NCBI RefSeq assembly: GCF_049568105.1
Contig: NZ_CP145335.1
Span: 372,001 to 436,000 of the forward strand
Length of the DNA: 64,000 nucleotides
Direction: 5' to 3'
Source of the DNA: Salinisphaera sp049568105
GTDB lineage: Bacteria > Pseudomonadota > Gammaproteobacteria > Nevskiales > Salinisphaeraceae
The notes beneath the pieces were generated by a model. It did no database searches, was not told the DNA's origin, and worked only from the letters and a program-made list of their open reading frames with translations. The position numbers and the translations under genes were made by a program. Each line of letters opens with the position of its first letter. The first letter of the stretch is position 1. Shown here in pieces: positions 16,604 through 24,947 of this stretch.

Positions 16604-16792
16604 ATGAAAGCCGTTGCCCAATTCGTTTTCTGGTTCGTGGTCGCGCTGATCGCGCTGTTTCTGGCGATCGTGCTGGGGGAGCGCGGGGCCTGGTATCTGG
16701 CCTGGGTGCTGGGCACGGTGATGATCATTCTCATCGCCGTAGCCGGCACGGTCATGCTGGATGTCCGTTACGAGGATGAGCCTCGCGAATGA
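16604..16792 (+). CDS. cydX: CydX-like small subunit with an extra N-terminal membrane helix
   Basis: A 62-residue inner-membrane protein is encoded 24 bases after cydB, with a good Shine-Dalgarno sequence (GGGAG) ahead of the ATG. Residues 30-52, WYLAWVLGTVMII onward, line up with the helix of E. coli CydX (WYFAWILGT), a 37-residue subunit that stabilises the haems of bd oxidase. Here about 28 residues precede it, forming another hydrophobic helix (7-25). The acidic end (DVRYEDEPRE) resembles the CydX tail. An internal GTG at codon 23 could also give a short CydX-sized form, but it has no matching ribosome site. Confidence 0.8.
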   Translation: MKAVAQFVFWFVVALIALFLAIVLGERGAWYLAWVLGTVMIILIAVAGTVMLDVRYEDEPRE

Positions 16793-16801
16793 GGCGACGA
16801 G

Positions 16802-16830
16802 ACGCCGGGTCGGGGAGACCCGGCGTTCGT
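16802..16830. terminator. Terminator between cyd operon and the Yip1 gene
   Basis: Nine-base stem ACGCCGGGT (16802-16810) pairs with ACCCGGCGT (16818-16826), followed by TCGTTT. It separates convergent genes and ends the cyd transcript. Confidence 0.8.
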
Positions 16831-16849
16831 TTAACTGTCGGCTGCGGTT

Positions 16850-17404
16850 TTAGACCGCGCCAGCACCGGCCGGAGCGCCGCCCATGCCGTAGAGCAGCGA
16901 GCCGCCAATCAACCAACCGATCAGCAGCTGAATGATCCAGCCGATGACGACCACACCGACCGCGCGCAGCGTGTTGTCGTAGTCGAGCGCCTGGCGCACG
17001 GCGACCACCATCGTGGCGACCATCCAGATCGCGACGACGATACCTACGATGCCACCCAGCACCGGAATGATCTCGAAGATGCGCAGCAGACCCGGCGAGG
17101 CTGCAAAGCCCATGGTGCGCAGCAGCTGGCCTAGGTCGGCCTCGGTCTGGCTCTGGGGCAGCAGCTTGGTGCCGACGACCCAGATGATCGCGGCCCAGAT
17201 CAGCCAGCCGATCAAGGCGGCCAGGGTGACAATGATCAGCCCGCCGAAGCCCATATGGGTCAGGGCGCCGATACCGGCGGCCAGCGAGGCCAGTACCACG
17301 ACGGCTGCTGCCTGACCGGTCGCCGAGTGGTCGTGTTCGACTTCTTCGTAGATCGGGACCTCGAGTTTGGCCGCGCCGATCATGCGTTGGATGAAACCGT
17401 GCAT
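16850..17404 (-). CDS. Yip1-family membrane protein
   Basis: This is a 184-residue inner-membrane protein with about five hydrophobic helices (33-60, 60-80, 100-125, 125-145, 150-175). The opening FIQRMIGAAKLEVPIYEEVEHD and the repeated WLIWAAIIWVVG and LLRTMGFAASPGLL segments match the bacterial Yip1 domain family. Its function is unknown in bacteria. It faces away from the lipid kinase gene and converges on the cyd operon. Nothing in its upstream region suggests ANR control. Confidence 0.8.
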   Translation of the reverse strand: MHGFIQRMIGAAKLEVPIYEEVEHDHSATGQAAAVVVLASLAAGIGALTHMGFGGLIIVTLAALIGWLIWAAIIWVVGTKLLPQSQTEADLGQLLRTMGFAASPGLLRIFEIIPVLGGIVGIVVAIWMVATMVVAVRQALDYDNTLRAVGVVVIGWIIQLLIGWLIGGSLLYGMGGAPAGAGAV

Positions 17405-17575
17405 GCGATTGCTTCGTGGTTGATTGATTCAGACGACAGCGTGGCTCAAAACAGGCCCGAAAGGCCAGCGGCATCGATCGACAGCCCAAATCCGCAGCGA
17501 GGCACGATTGCTGCATTGCGCAACCCGCGGCAGCGGCTTAGGCTACGTACATACCTTTCATGAGCGGGGATCACC

Positions 17576-18490
17576 CTGCGCGCTCTACTACTTATCAATC
17601 GCGAATCGCGCCAGGGCGAAGCCAATGCCCAGACGGCGGTCGAGCATCTGGCCGAACGTGATGTCGAGGTCATCGAGGGCCGTTTCCAGCAGCCGGAGGA
17701 TGTGGCGTCCGAGATCGAGCGCTATGCCGAGAGTGTCGATGTGATCGTGCTCGGCGGCGGGGACGGTACACTCAACCTGGCATCGAAATCGGTCATGGAG
17801 ACCGGGCTGCCCATGGCAGTGTTGCCCTTGGGCACGGCTAACGATTTCGCCCGAACCTTGTTGATTCCGACCGACTTGAAATCGGCCTGCGACAACGTGG
17901 TCGATGGCATCGACCACGGCATCGATCTCGGCCAGTGCAACGACGTGTATTTTCTCAACGTCGCCAGCATCGGCCTGGCGGTTCGGGCCTGCGAATACCG
18001 CTCGGATGCAGCCAAGAAATGGTTCGGCTCGCTCGGCTATGCCTCGAACGTGATCTCCGCGGTCCGCGATACCGAACCGTTCCAGGCCCAGGTCTCGTTT
18101 GCCGACCAGACCCGACAGCTGCGCTCGATCCAGATCGCGGTCGGCAACGGCCGTTACTTCGGTGGCGGCATGGCGGTGTCTAGCGATGCCGCGCTCGACG
18201 ATGGTCGGCTGGATTTGTACAGCCTCAAACCGCGGCCGTTGTCGTCGCTGCTGGCGATGTTGCCCGGGCTGATGAAAGGCCCCAACCACGCTATGCAGGG
18301 CGTGCAGCTGTTCGAAGGCGAGGAGTTTCGGATCGAGACCGAGCAGTCGATGAACATCAACACCGACGGCGAGATCCTGACCCAGACGCCGGCCACCTTC
18401 CGGGTGTTGCCGAGTGCGCTGACGGTCAAAGTGCCCCAGGCCTATCTCGACCAGGGCAATGGATCGCGTCGGGTTGGTGGCCAGAACTAG
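17576..18490 (+). CDS. YegS/DAG-kinase family lipid kinase, non-standard start codon
   Basis: This cytosolic lipid kinase phosphorylates diacylglycerol or related lipids (family knowledge). The nucleotide-binding motif GGGDGTLN and the segment PLGTANDFART are intact; the C-terminal beta-sandwich includes GNGRYFGGGMAVS and INTDGE. The frame is open and homologous from about 17576 (LRALLLINRESRQGEANAQ, the normal N-terminus). Between the in-frame stop at 17561 and the GTG at 17702 there is no ATG, GTG or TTG. Translation probably begins at CTG 17576, which follows GCGGGGATCACC, or at ATC 17570. The GTG start would remove 42 conserved residues. It forms an operon with the next gene, 21 bases away. 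Confidence 0.85.
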   Translation: MRALLLINRESRQGEANAQTAVEHLAERDVEVIEGRFQQPEDVASEIERYAESVDVIVLGGGDGTLNLASKSVMETGLPMAVLPLGTANDFARTLLIPTDLKSACDNVVDGIDHGIDLGQCNDVYFLNVASIGLAVRACEYRSDAAKKWFGSLGYASNVISAVRDTEPFQAQVSFADQTRQLRSIQIAVGNGRYFGGGMAVSSDAALDDGRLDLYSLKPRPLSSLLAMLPGLMKGPNHAMQGVQLFEGEEFRIETEQSMNINTDGEILTQTPATFRVLPSALTVKVPQAYLDQGNGSRRVGGQN

Positions 18491-18511
18491 ACCCGGTTCG
18501 GGAGGCTAATC

Positions 18512-20689
18512 GTGAGTCGGCGCCCAGAACGATTCGAAGACGTCGAGGCGCTGGTCGATTGGCTGATCGAGCGGGTGGGCCCGGACATCCGGCTTGGGGC
18601 GCCGCTGGGCCTGGGCAAGGCCGCGACGCTGATGAACGCGCTGTATCAGCGCGTCAAAGCCGATCCCTCGATCGAATTGACCATCATCACGGCTTTATCG
18701 CTGGATGTGCCCCAGCCTTCCGGCGACATCGAACGGCGGCTGATGCAGCCGATCGCAGAACGTCTGTTCGAGGACTATCCGGGGCTGGATTATCTGCGCG
18801 ATCTGAAACGTGGCGCGCTGCCCGACAATGTGACGGTATCGGAATTTTTCTTCCAGCCGGGGGCGATGCTCGGCAACCGCTATGCCCAGCGCCATTATCG
18901 TTCGGTGAACTATACCCACGCGGCCCGCGATCTGATGGCCGCCGGCGTGAACGTGCTGATGCAGATGGTCGCGCCCGGCCTGGCCGATGACCAGGTCTCG
19001 CTATCCTGCAATACCGATGTCACGCTCGATCTGATGCCCGAGGTCGAGCGCCTGCGAGAGGCCGGGCAGGCGCCGCTGGTCGTGGCCCAGCTCAATCACC
19101 AATTGCCGACCATGACCCGCAGCGCGCTGGTCGAAGCCGACCGGCTCGATGCCTTGTTCGAAGGCCCCGCGGCCAACTTCAAGCCGTTCGGCACCCCGCA
19201 CGAAGCGGTTTCGGATGCCGACTATGCGATCGCGGCTCGGGTGAGCACGCTGATCGCCGATGGCGGCACACTGCAGATCGGCATTGGCAGCCTATCGGAT
19301 GCGATCGCCTACTGTCTGGATCTGCGCCATAACGACAACCCCCGCTTTCAGCGCCTGATCGAACGCCAGCCGGCGAGCGAGAGCGAGCAGGCGCTGGTGG
19401 CGGCCTATGGCGGCCGCGCGCCGTTCGAGCGCGGTCTTTATGGCTGTACCGAAATGCTCGTCGATGGCTATGTCCAGCTGCATCGGGCCGGGGTGATCCG
19501 ACGAGCGGTCTATGACGATCTGACCGTCCAGCGGTTGCTCAACAAAGGCGCGATCGACGATGCCGTCGGCCCACGCACGCTCACGGCGTTGCTCGAAGCG
19601 GGGGCGATCTGGGCTCGGCTCGAAGCCGCCGATACCGCCTGGCTCAAGCGTATTGGGGTCTTCGCCGAGCATGTCCACTGGGCCGATGATCGACTCGATC
19701 CGGGCGACGGCGAGGCCCCGATTACGCCCGACCTGGCCGATCGCGAGGCCCGCAGCGAAATCGAAGCGCGGTGCCTGGGCATGCATCTGGCCGGGCCGAC
19801 GCTGGTCCATGGCGGGTTCTTCCTTGGGCCGAGTTCGTTCTATGCGCACCTGCACGAACTCGATATATCCGCGCGCGATCAGTTCCATATGACCGGGATC
19901 GGCGCGATCAACCATCTCTACGGCCAGGAAGAGCTCAAGCGGGCCCAGCGTCGCCATGCCCGGTTCGTCAATACGGCCATCAAGGCCAGCCTGGACGGCG
20001 CGATTGCCTCGGACGGGCTGGAGTCTGGGCAAGTTTTATCGGGTGTAGGCGGACAGTACAACTTCGTGGCCCAGGCCCACGAATTGTCCGGGGCGCGTTC
20101 GGTCATCTGCGTACGGGCCGTGCGGTCCGGCTCGAAAGGGCCCGAATCCAATATCGTGGCCCACTACGGTTACAACACGATCCCGCGCCATCTGCGCGAT
20201 ATCGTAGTCACCGAATACGGGGTGGCCGATCTGCGCGGCAAAACCGATGAGCAGGTCGCGATTGCGCTGATCGAGGTCGCCGATGCCCGTTTCCAGAATA
20301 AACTGCGTTCGGCCGCGGTGGCCGCCGGTAAGCTCTCGCCCGATTATCGGATCCCCCAGCGGGCGCGATCGAACACCCCCGATGCGGTAGGCGGCTGGCT
20401 GGCGCCGGATCGCGATGACGGCTACTACCCGCGCTATCCCTATGGCTGCGAGTTCACGGATATCGAGTTGACCCTGATCTCGGCCTTGAAGCCATTGTCG
20501 TCGGCATCCAAGACCGGACTGCTGCGCACCTTCGCCCGCCAGGCGCCCCGGCTGCGGCAGCATCGCCCGGCCGCCGAGCCCTATCTAGAGCGGCTGGGGC
20601 TGGCTGCGCCGAGTGGCTGGCGCGAGCATTTCAATGCGCGCCTGGTGACCCTGGCGCTGCTCAACGCCGGGGTGATCGGCAGCGAATAA
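18512..20689 (+). CDS. Large acetyl-CoA hydrolase/CoA-transferase family protein
   Basis: This 725-residue enzyme of the CoA-transferase superfamily probably hydrolyses acetyl-CoA or moves CoA between acids. The N-terminal half contains IRLGAPLGLGKAATLMNALY and the second half the C-terminal acetyl-CoA hydrolase domain, with GIGSLSDAIAYCL, YGCTEMLVDGY and VLSGVGGQYNFVAQAHEL, then VTEYGVADLRGKTDEQ. Insertions make it longer than typical 430-640-residue members. It starts at GTG 18512, preceded by CGGGAGGCTAATC. It follows the lipid kinase in an operon. The acyl specificity cannot be told. Confidence 0.85.
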   Translation: MSRRPERFEDVEALVDWLIERVGPDIRLGAPLGLGKAATLMNALYQRVKADPSIELTIITALSLDVPQPSGDIERRLMQPIAERLFEDYPGLDYLRDLKRGALPDNVTVSEFFFQPGAMLGNRYAQRHYRSVNYTHAARDLMAAGVNVLMQMVAPGLADDQVSLSCNTDVTLDLMPEVERLREAGQAPLVVAQLNHQLPTMTRSALVEADRLDALFEGPAANFKPFGTPHEAVSDADYAIAARVSTLIADGGTLQIGIGSLSDAIAYCLDLRHNDNPRFQRLIERQPASESEQALVAAYGGRAPFERGLYGCTEMLVDGYVQLHRAGVIRRAVYDDLTVQRLLNKGAIDDAVGPRTLTALLEAGAIWARLEAADTAWLKRIGVFAEHVHWADDRLDPGDGEAPITPDLADREARSEIEARCLGMHLAGPTLVHGGFFLGPSSFYAHLHELDISARDQFHMTGIGAINHLYGQEELKRAQRRHARFVNTAIKASLDGAIASDGLESGQVLSGVGGQYNFVAQAHELSGARSVICVRAVRSGSKGPESNIVAHYGYNTIPRHLRDIVVTEYGVADLRGKTDEQVAIALIEVADARFQNKLRSAAVAAGKLSPDYRIPQRARSNTPDAVGGWLAPDRDDGYYPRYPYGCEFTDIELTLISALKPLSSASKTGLLRTFARQAPRLRQHRPAAEPYLERLGLAAPSGWREHFNARLVTLALLNAGVIGSE

Positions 20690-20703
20690 CGCGCCGGCTT
20701 AGC

Positions 20704-21783
20704 TCAGTGGCTGGATTGGCCCACGGTAAAGCGCTCGGCGCCGATCAGCTGGCCATCGTCGGTCACGACCGCGACCCGCCAATGTCCGCGCGGATCGGCG
20801 CCCAGACTCTGTTTGTGGCTCCAGGTACGAAACCCATTCTTGCGGGTGCCGCCCTGGATTTCTAGCGGAATCCGGCCGACGATCTGGCCGTCATGCGACC
20901 AGATATGCAGCACGCCCTGATGCAGCCCGCGTGGGGCCTTGATCGCCGAGAACGCATACAGGCCGTTGGCTCGAATTTGGGCCACGCTGAAGTGGTGGCG
21001 GTTGGCGCCGGGCTGGCGGGTCGCGGTATCGAGCTGGGTGGTGATCGCCATCTGCTTGGCGTTCAGGGTCGCCGGCGGGATCCAGAACCGTGTCATCCAG
21101 GCGCCGCCAGCTAGGGCGAACGACAGCGCCGCCAGCACCAGCCAGCGCCACCAGCGCCCGGCCTGCAGTACGTCGTTGAAGCTGGGCAGGGCACAGACGC
21201 CCATCACCGCCGAGGCCAGAGCGATCGAATCCCCTGTCGTCAGCGAGCCGATGATCGGGCCGGCTGCCAATAGGGCGACGAACAGAGTAAAGGCGTGATA
21301 GCCCAGAAACAGCCAGCGTCGCGGCGCAATCACCTCGTAATAGATTGGATCGATCGCCGAGACCACGGCAGCCAGAATCAACAAGCCGGTAAACAGGGAT
21401 TGCGCCGACTGCCAGGTGGTGGTCGCCAGAAAGAACGGCAGCACGAAAAACAGGGTTTCTTGATGCAGGGCCTGGGCGGCATAGCGGACCAGGATCTGGG
21501 GCACGCGCTCGCCGACGAAGCGCGCCAGCACGCGGCACAGCAACCCCTCGAACAACAGCGCGACCCAGCCGAGCAGCATTAGCGCGGCCAGCCACTGGGC
21601 GAGCGCGTTTTGGCGCTGGATTAAAAAATAACTGCCCAGGCCGATCGCGAACGAGGCTACCGGCAGCAGCCAGCGTAGACGATAGCCGATCCGGCCGAGG
21701 CGGCTGTTCGTGATGGCCTCGATCAGCCGGTCGGCACGGCTGGCGGTGGCCGGGGTTGCGAGCGCGGGATCGGAGGTCGACAC
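20704..21783 (-). CDS. DUF5924/DUF2914 membrane protein
   Basis: This 359-residue protein has an N-terminal membrane part with about seven helices (40-240) beginning SRLGRIGYRLRWLLPVASFAIGLGSYF (DUF5924-type). A periplasmic C-terminal part (about 265-359) has LYAFSAIKAPRGLHQGVLHIWSHDG and GFRTWSHKQSLGADPRGHWRVAVVTDDGQLIG, the DUF2914 pattern, a small beta domain. The function is unknown. It converges tightly (14 bases) on the acetyl-CoA hydrolase gene and is divergent from lipA. Confidence 0.75.
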   Translation of the reverse strand: MSTSDPALATPATASRADRLIEAITNSRLGRIGYRLRWLLPVASFAIGLGSYFLIQRQNALAQWLAALMLLGWVALLFEGLLCRVLARFVGERVPQILVRYAAQALHQETLFFVLPFFLATTTWQSAQSLFTGLLILAAVVSAIDPIYYEVIAPRRWLFLGYHAFTLFVALLAAGPIIGSLTTGDSIALASAVMGVCALPSFNDVLQAGRWWRWLVLAALSFALAGGAWMTRFWIPPATLNAKQMAITTQLDTATRQPGANRHHFSVAQIRANGLYAFSAIKAPRGLHQGVLHIWSHDGQIVGRIPLEIQGGTRKNGFRTWSHKQSLGADPRGHWRVAVVTDDGQLIGAERFTVGQSSH

Positions 21784-21953
21784 GGGCCAAGACGAGGGGC
21801 GAAATCAGGGGCAATCATAGCAGCGCGTTCGGCCCTGGAACGGGCTGATGGATAACGCCGGCTGCAACGCCATGACCGCGCCGGCCGTACACGATCGGGC
21901 GCGGGTGTTACCATCAGCGTCTATCGATAACCGTCGCAACGGATCGAGGTCCC

Positions 21954-22949
21954 ATGAGTGAATTCAAGGGCATTCCGGTCGTCACCGGAACCAAGGTCGA
22001 CAAACCCAACGGCACACGGGCCATCAAGAATGGCATGAAGGCGTCGAAGAAGGCGGCTTCCGTACCCATCGGGCGCAAACCCGATTGGCTGCGCGCCAAG
22101 CTGCCGGCAGGCGAGGAATACGGCAAGGTCAAGGCCAATGTGCGCAAGCACAAGCTGGCTACGGTCTGCGAGGAGTCGATGTGTCCGAACATCGGCGAAT
22201 GCTGGTCGCATGGCACGGCCACGATCATGATCATGGGCGATACCTGCACGCGGGCCTGCAAGTTCTGTGCGGTTGATACCGGCAATCCGCACGGCTGGCT
22301 GGATGCCGACGAGCCCGAGCATTGTGCGGACTCGGTCGAGATCATGGGCCTGAATTACATCGTGCTGACCTCGGTAGATCGCGACGATCTCGCCGACGGC
22401 GGCGCCCAGCACTATGCCGACTGCGTGGCGGCCATCAAGCGTCGTACCCCCGAGGTGCGGGTTGAGGCGTTGGCGCCGGATTTCGGCGGCAATCCGACCC
22501 ATGTAGAAACCGTGGTCGATTCCGGGCTCGAGGTGTTCGCCCAGAACGTCGAAACGGTCAAACGCCTGACCCACTACGTGCGCGATGCGCGGGCCGGCTA
22601 CCAGCAGACCCTGGACGTGCTGGCCCATGCCAAACAGCATAATCCGGACGTGCTGACCAAGACCTCGGTCATGCTCGGCCTCGGCGAGACCGAAGATGAG
22701 ATCGCCGAAGTTCTGGATGACCTCAAGGCCGCCGGCGTGGATATCGTCACCTTCGGCCAGTATCTGCGCCCGACCGTCAATCATCTGCCGATCGATCGCT
22801 ACGTGCCGCCGGAGGATTTCAAGAAGTACCGCCAGTGGGGCTTGGCCCGCGGTTTCCTGGAAGTCGTCTCCGGGCCCCTGGTGCGCAGCTCGTACCGCGC
22901 CGATCGCGTGTTCGACCAGAACAACGCTGGGCTGGAAGAGACTGCCTGA
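21954..22949 (+). CDS. lipA: Lipoyl synthase
   Basis: This radical-SAM enzyme (331 residues) inserts two sulfurs into octanoyl-protein to form lipoate. Auxiliary cluster ligands are C72, C77 and C83 in VCEESMCPNIGECW. The radical SAM triad is C98, C102 and C105 in CTRACKFC. The auxiliary-cluster Ser lies in the C-terminal VRSSYRADRVF. The first 45 residues are a basic extension before GRKPDWLRAKLP. lipB is not next to it here, although the two often pair. Octanoyl transfer must be done by a gene elsewhere. Confidence 0.97.
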   Translation: MSEFKGIPVVTGTKVDKPNGTRAIKNGMKASKKAASVPIGRKPDWLRAKLPAGEEYGKVKANVRKHKLATVCEESMCPNIGECWSHGTATIMIMGDTCTRACKFCAVDTGNPHGWLDADEPEHCADSVEIMGLNYIVLTSVDRDDLADGGAQHYADCVAAIKRRTPEVRVEALAPDFGGNPTHVETVVDSGLEVFAQNVETVKRLTHYVRDARAGYQQTLDVLAHAKQHNPDVLTKTSVMLGLGETEDEIAEVLDDLKAAGVDIVTFGQYLRPTVNHLPIDRYVPPEDFKKYRQWGLARGFLEVVSGPLVRSSYRADRVFDQNNAGLEETA

Positions 22950-22971
22950 GCAGGTTAGCCCGGTAGCCGGG

Positions 22972-22985
22972 TTGATCCGGATCAA
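22972..22985 (+). promoter_or_regulatory. Perfect ANR/FNR box of the flavin-binding protein promoter
   Basis: TTGATCCGGATCAA is a perfect consensus site. CTA begins at 23006 (34 bases after the box start), giving -10 TACGAT at 23007-23012 and a box at about -40.5. The start codon of the gene is at 23063. Confidence 0.8.
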
Positions 22986-23062
22986 CGCCGTGTCTGCCAC
23001 GATGCCTACGATGAAAGCGATGGTCTGCCGACCTTGGGTGGGCCGCAGCGGGAGATCGTGGC

Positions 23063-23518
23063 ATGCATACAGACGAAGGACGGATCACCGAGCTCGACGA
23101 GGCAACCTGTCGCCAGCTTCTGGCCTCGCACCGAGTCGGCCGGATCGCGATCAACGCCGAGCCGAGCCCAGAGGTTCTGCCCGTCGACTATGCCCTGCGT
23201 AGCGACGGGCTGATCTTTCATAGCGGGCTGGGCACCAAACAAGCGGCTGCAGCCCGTGGCCAGGCTGCGACGTTCCAGGTCGACGGCGTCGATATGGCGC
23301 GCCGGGCCGGCTGGAGCGTGATGGTCCGTGGTCGGCTGGTGATTACCGATGAATCTGAGTCGCCGGAATTGCCCGAGCCCCTGCCCGGTGGCGAGCGGCC
23401 CTATGTTGTGCATCTATCGCTGGATACGATCAGCGGACGCCGTATTCCTCCGGAGCGCGGCTGGCTTATGCCGGGCCGGGTATGGCATGGCCAGGATGCT
23501 ACGGACCTGATGGGATAG
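23063..23518 (+). CDS. Pyridoxamine 5'-phosphate oxidase-like flavin-binding protein
   Basis: This 151-residue protein has the split-barrel flavin-binding fold. The order is ELDEATCRQLLASHRVGRIAINA, VLPVDYALRSDGLIFHSGLGTKQAAA, FQVDGVDMARRAGWSVMVRGRLVI. That is the pattern of NimA/PNPOx-like proteins of the 'FMN or F420 binding' group. The substrate is unknown. The perfect ANR box upstream suggests it is made at low oxygen. Genes of this type belong to ANR or FNR regulons in other bacteria. A small hairpin follows the stop. Confidence 0.85.
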   Translation: MHTDEGRITELDEATCRQLLASHRVGRIAINAEPSPEVLPVDYALRSDGLIFHSGLGTKQAAAARGQAATFQVDGVDMARRAGWSVMVRGRLVITDESESPELPEPLPGGERPYVVHLSLDTISGRRIPPERGWLMPGRVWHGQDATDLMG

Positions 23519-23597
23519 CGTCGTATCCGTGCCGCCTGCCAGCTGCGCCGGTCGGATAGGCCAAGCGATGATTTGCGAATCACCCGGCCAGCATGGG

Positions 23598-23618
23598 GCG
23601 CCGCCGCAGCGGCGCTTT
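23598..23618 (+). terminator. Probable terminator after the flavin-binding protein gene
   Basis: GCGCCGC (23598-23604) pairs with GCGGCGC (23609-23615) around a CGCA loop, followed by only three T. It lies between convergent genes. Confidence 0.5.
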
Positions 23619-23646
23619 CGATCGGAGTGCGCGCGGTGATGGGCTG

Positions 23647-24873
23647 CTAGGCGGTTTCAGTGCCGGCCGGGCCGAAGAATTCGTAGTGTACCGCCTCCTG
23701 CGGTACCCCTCGGTCGCGCAGCAGTTCCGCCACGCCGGCCATCATCGGACGCGGCCCGCAAAAGTAATAGTCGGCCGCGGCATCGCCGAGGGCGCGCTCG
23801 AGTAGGCTGTCTGAGACATAGCCTTCGCTAGCCGACACATCGGCAACTGCCAAGTCGCCGTCGCCGGGCGCGCTGTAGCAGATATGCACCTGCAGTCGGG
23901 GATGCTGGTAGGCCAGGGCATCGATTTCAGCCGCGAACGGCCGCCGGTCGCGGTCGCGCACGGCCTGGATGAGCACGAGTGGCCGGTCACCGGGCTCGGC
24001 CAGTGCGGCATGCAGCATCGACAGCAGCGGCGTGATGCCGATGCCGCCAGCGATCAGCACCAATGGCCGCATGGGCTGCTCGGGCAGTTCGAGCGTGAAC
24101 TGGCCACAGGGCGGGCTAACCTGGACGTGGTCGCCGGTCTTGAGCTGTTCGTGAGCGAAGCTCGAGAACATACCGCTCGGTGTTTCGGACGAGTCCGCGG
24201 TTTCGTACTTGATGCTGATGCGGTAATAAGGCGTGCCCGGGGCATTGGACAGACTGTAATGGCGTGGCGCGCTCTCGCCGGCGGCCGGGGCCTGATGGAT
24301 AGCGATATAACGCCCTGGCTTGTGGCAGGCCAGGGACCGTTGGTCGAGCGGCGCGAGATAGAGCGAGACCACATTCTCGGCAACGGTTTCGCGCTCGGTC
24401 ACCACGAAGGGCTTGAACCCGGTCCAGCCGTGGTCGCGCAGCTGTTCGGCATAGAGTTGTCGTTCCCGTTCGATAAACAGGTGGGCGAGTTCGTCGTACG
24501 CCGTAGCCCAGGCATCGATGACGTCATCGGTCGCAGCCGGCCCCAATACCTCGCGGATCGAGGCCAGCAAGTGGCGGCCGACGATCGGATAGTGTTCCGG
24601 GGCAATGCCCAGCGAGACATGCTTGTGGGCGATCAACTCAACAGCGCCTTCTAGAGCTGTCGGATGGTCGATGTTTGCAGCGTAGGCACAAACCGCATCC
24701 GAAAGCGCCTTCTGTTGCTGGCCGGTGCGTTGGTGGGCCGGATTGAAGTAGCGTCGGACTTCTGGATTGTGGGCGAACATCCGGGCATACATATGACGCG
24801 CCAGTTGTTCGCCGTATTGCTGAAGAGCGGGCACGGTCTGTTGGATGACCGCGACTTGATCGCGACTCGGCAT
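23647..24873 (-). CDS. hmp: Flavohaemoprotein nitric oxide dioxygenase
   Basis: This enzyme turns NO and O2 into nitrate using NADPH (408 residues). The globin domain (1-140) has the proximal His85 in AHKHVSLGI. The FAD domain has GRYIAIHQ and PRHYSLSNAPG. The NAD domain has LVLIAGGIGITPLLSML and DYYFCGPRPMMAGV. I start it at ATG 24873 because AAAAGGACAGAC is an ideal ribosome site; longer starts at 24894 or 24927 run into the control region. It is divergent from nsrR with a 23-base dyad between. NO detoxification is well matched to a bd oxidase, which tolerates NO. Confidence 0.95.
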   Translation of the reverse strand: MPSRDQVAVIQQTVPALQQYGEQLARHMYARMFAHNPEVRRYFNPAHQRTGQQQKALSDAVCAYAANIDHPTALEGAVELIAHKHVSLGIAPEHYPIVGRHLLASIREVLGPAATDDVIDAWATAYDELAHLFIERERQLYAEQLRDHGWTGFKPFVVTERETVAENVVSLYLAPLDQRSLACHKPGRYIAIHQAPAAGESAPRHYSLSNAPGTPYYRISIKYETADSSETPSGMFSSFAHEQLKTGDHVQVSPPCGQFTLELPEQPMRPLVLIAGGIGITPLLSMLHAALAEPGDRPLVLIQAVRDRDRRPFAAEIDALAYQHPRLQVHICYSAPGDGDLAVADVSASEGYVSDSLLERALGDAAADYYFCGPRPMMAGVAELLRDRGVPQEAVHYEFFGPAGTETA

Positions 24874-24911
24874 GTCTGTCCTTTTAACCGGCATGTGATA
24901 TACCTTTTTAT

Positions 24912-24934
24912 AAGAAGTATATTGCATACCTATT
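24912..24934. promoter_or_regulatory. Candidate NsrR operator between hmp and nsrR
   Basis: A 23-base imperfect dyad with 11-1-11 layout: half sites AAGAAGTATAT and GCATACCTATT around a central T. The left half matches the enteric NsrR half-site AAGATGCATTT at 8 of 11 positions. It overlaps a TATAAA element that could be the hmp -10 region on the minus strand. Repression of both genes by NsrR is inferred. Confidence 0.6.
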
Positions 24935-24947
24935 TAGGCCGCCAAAT

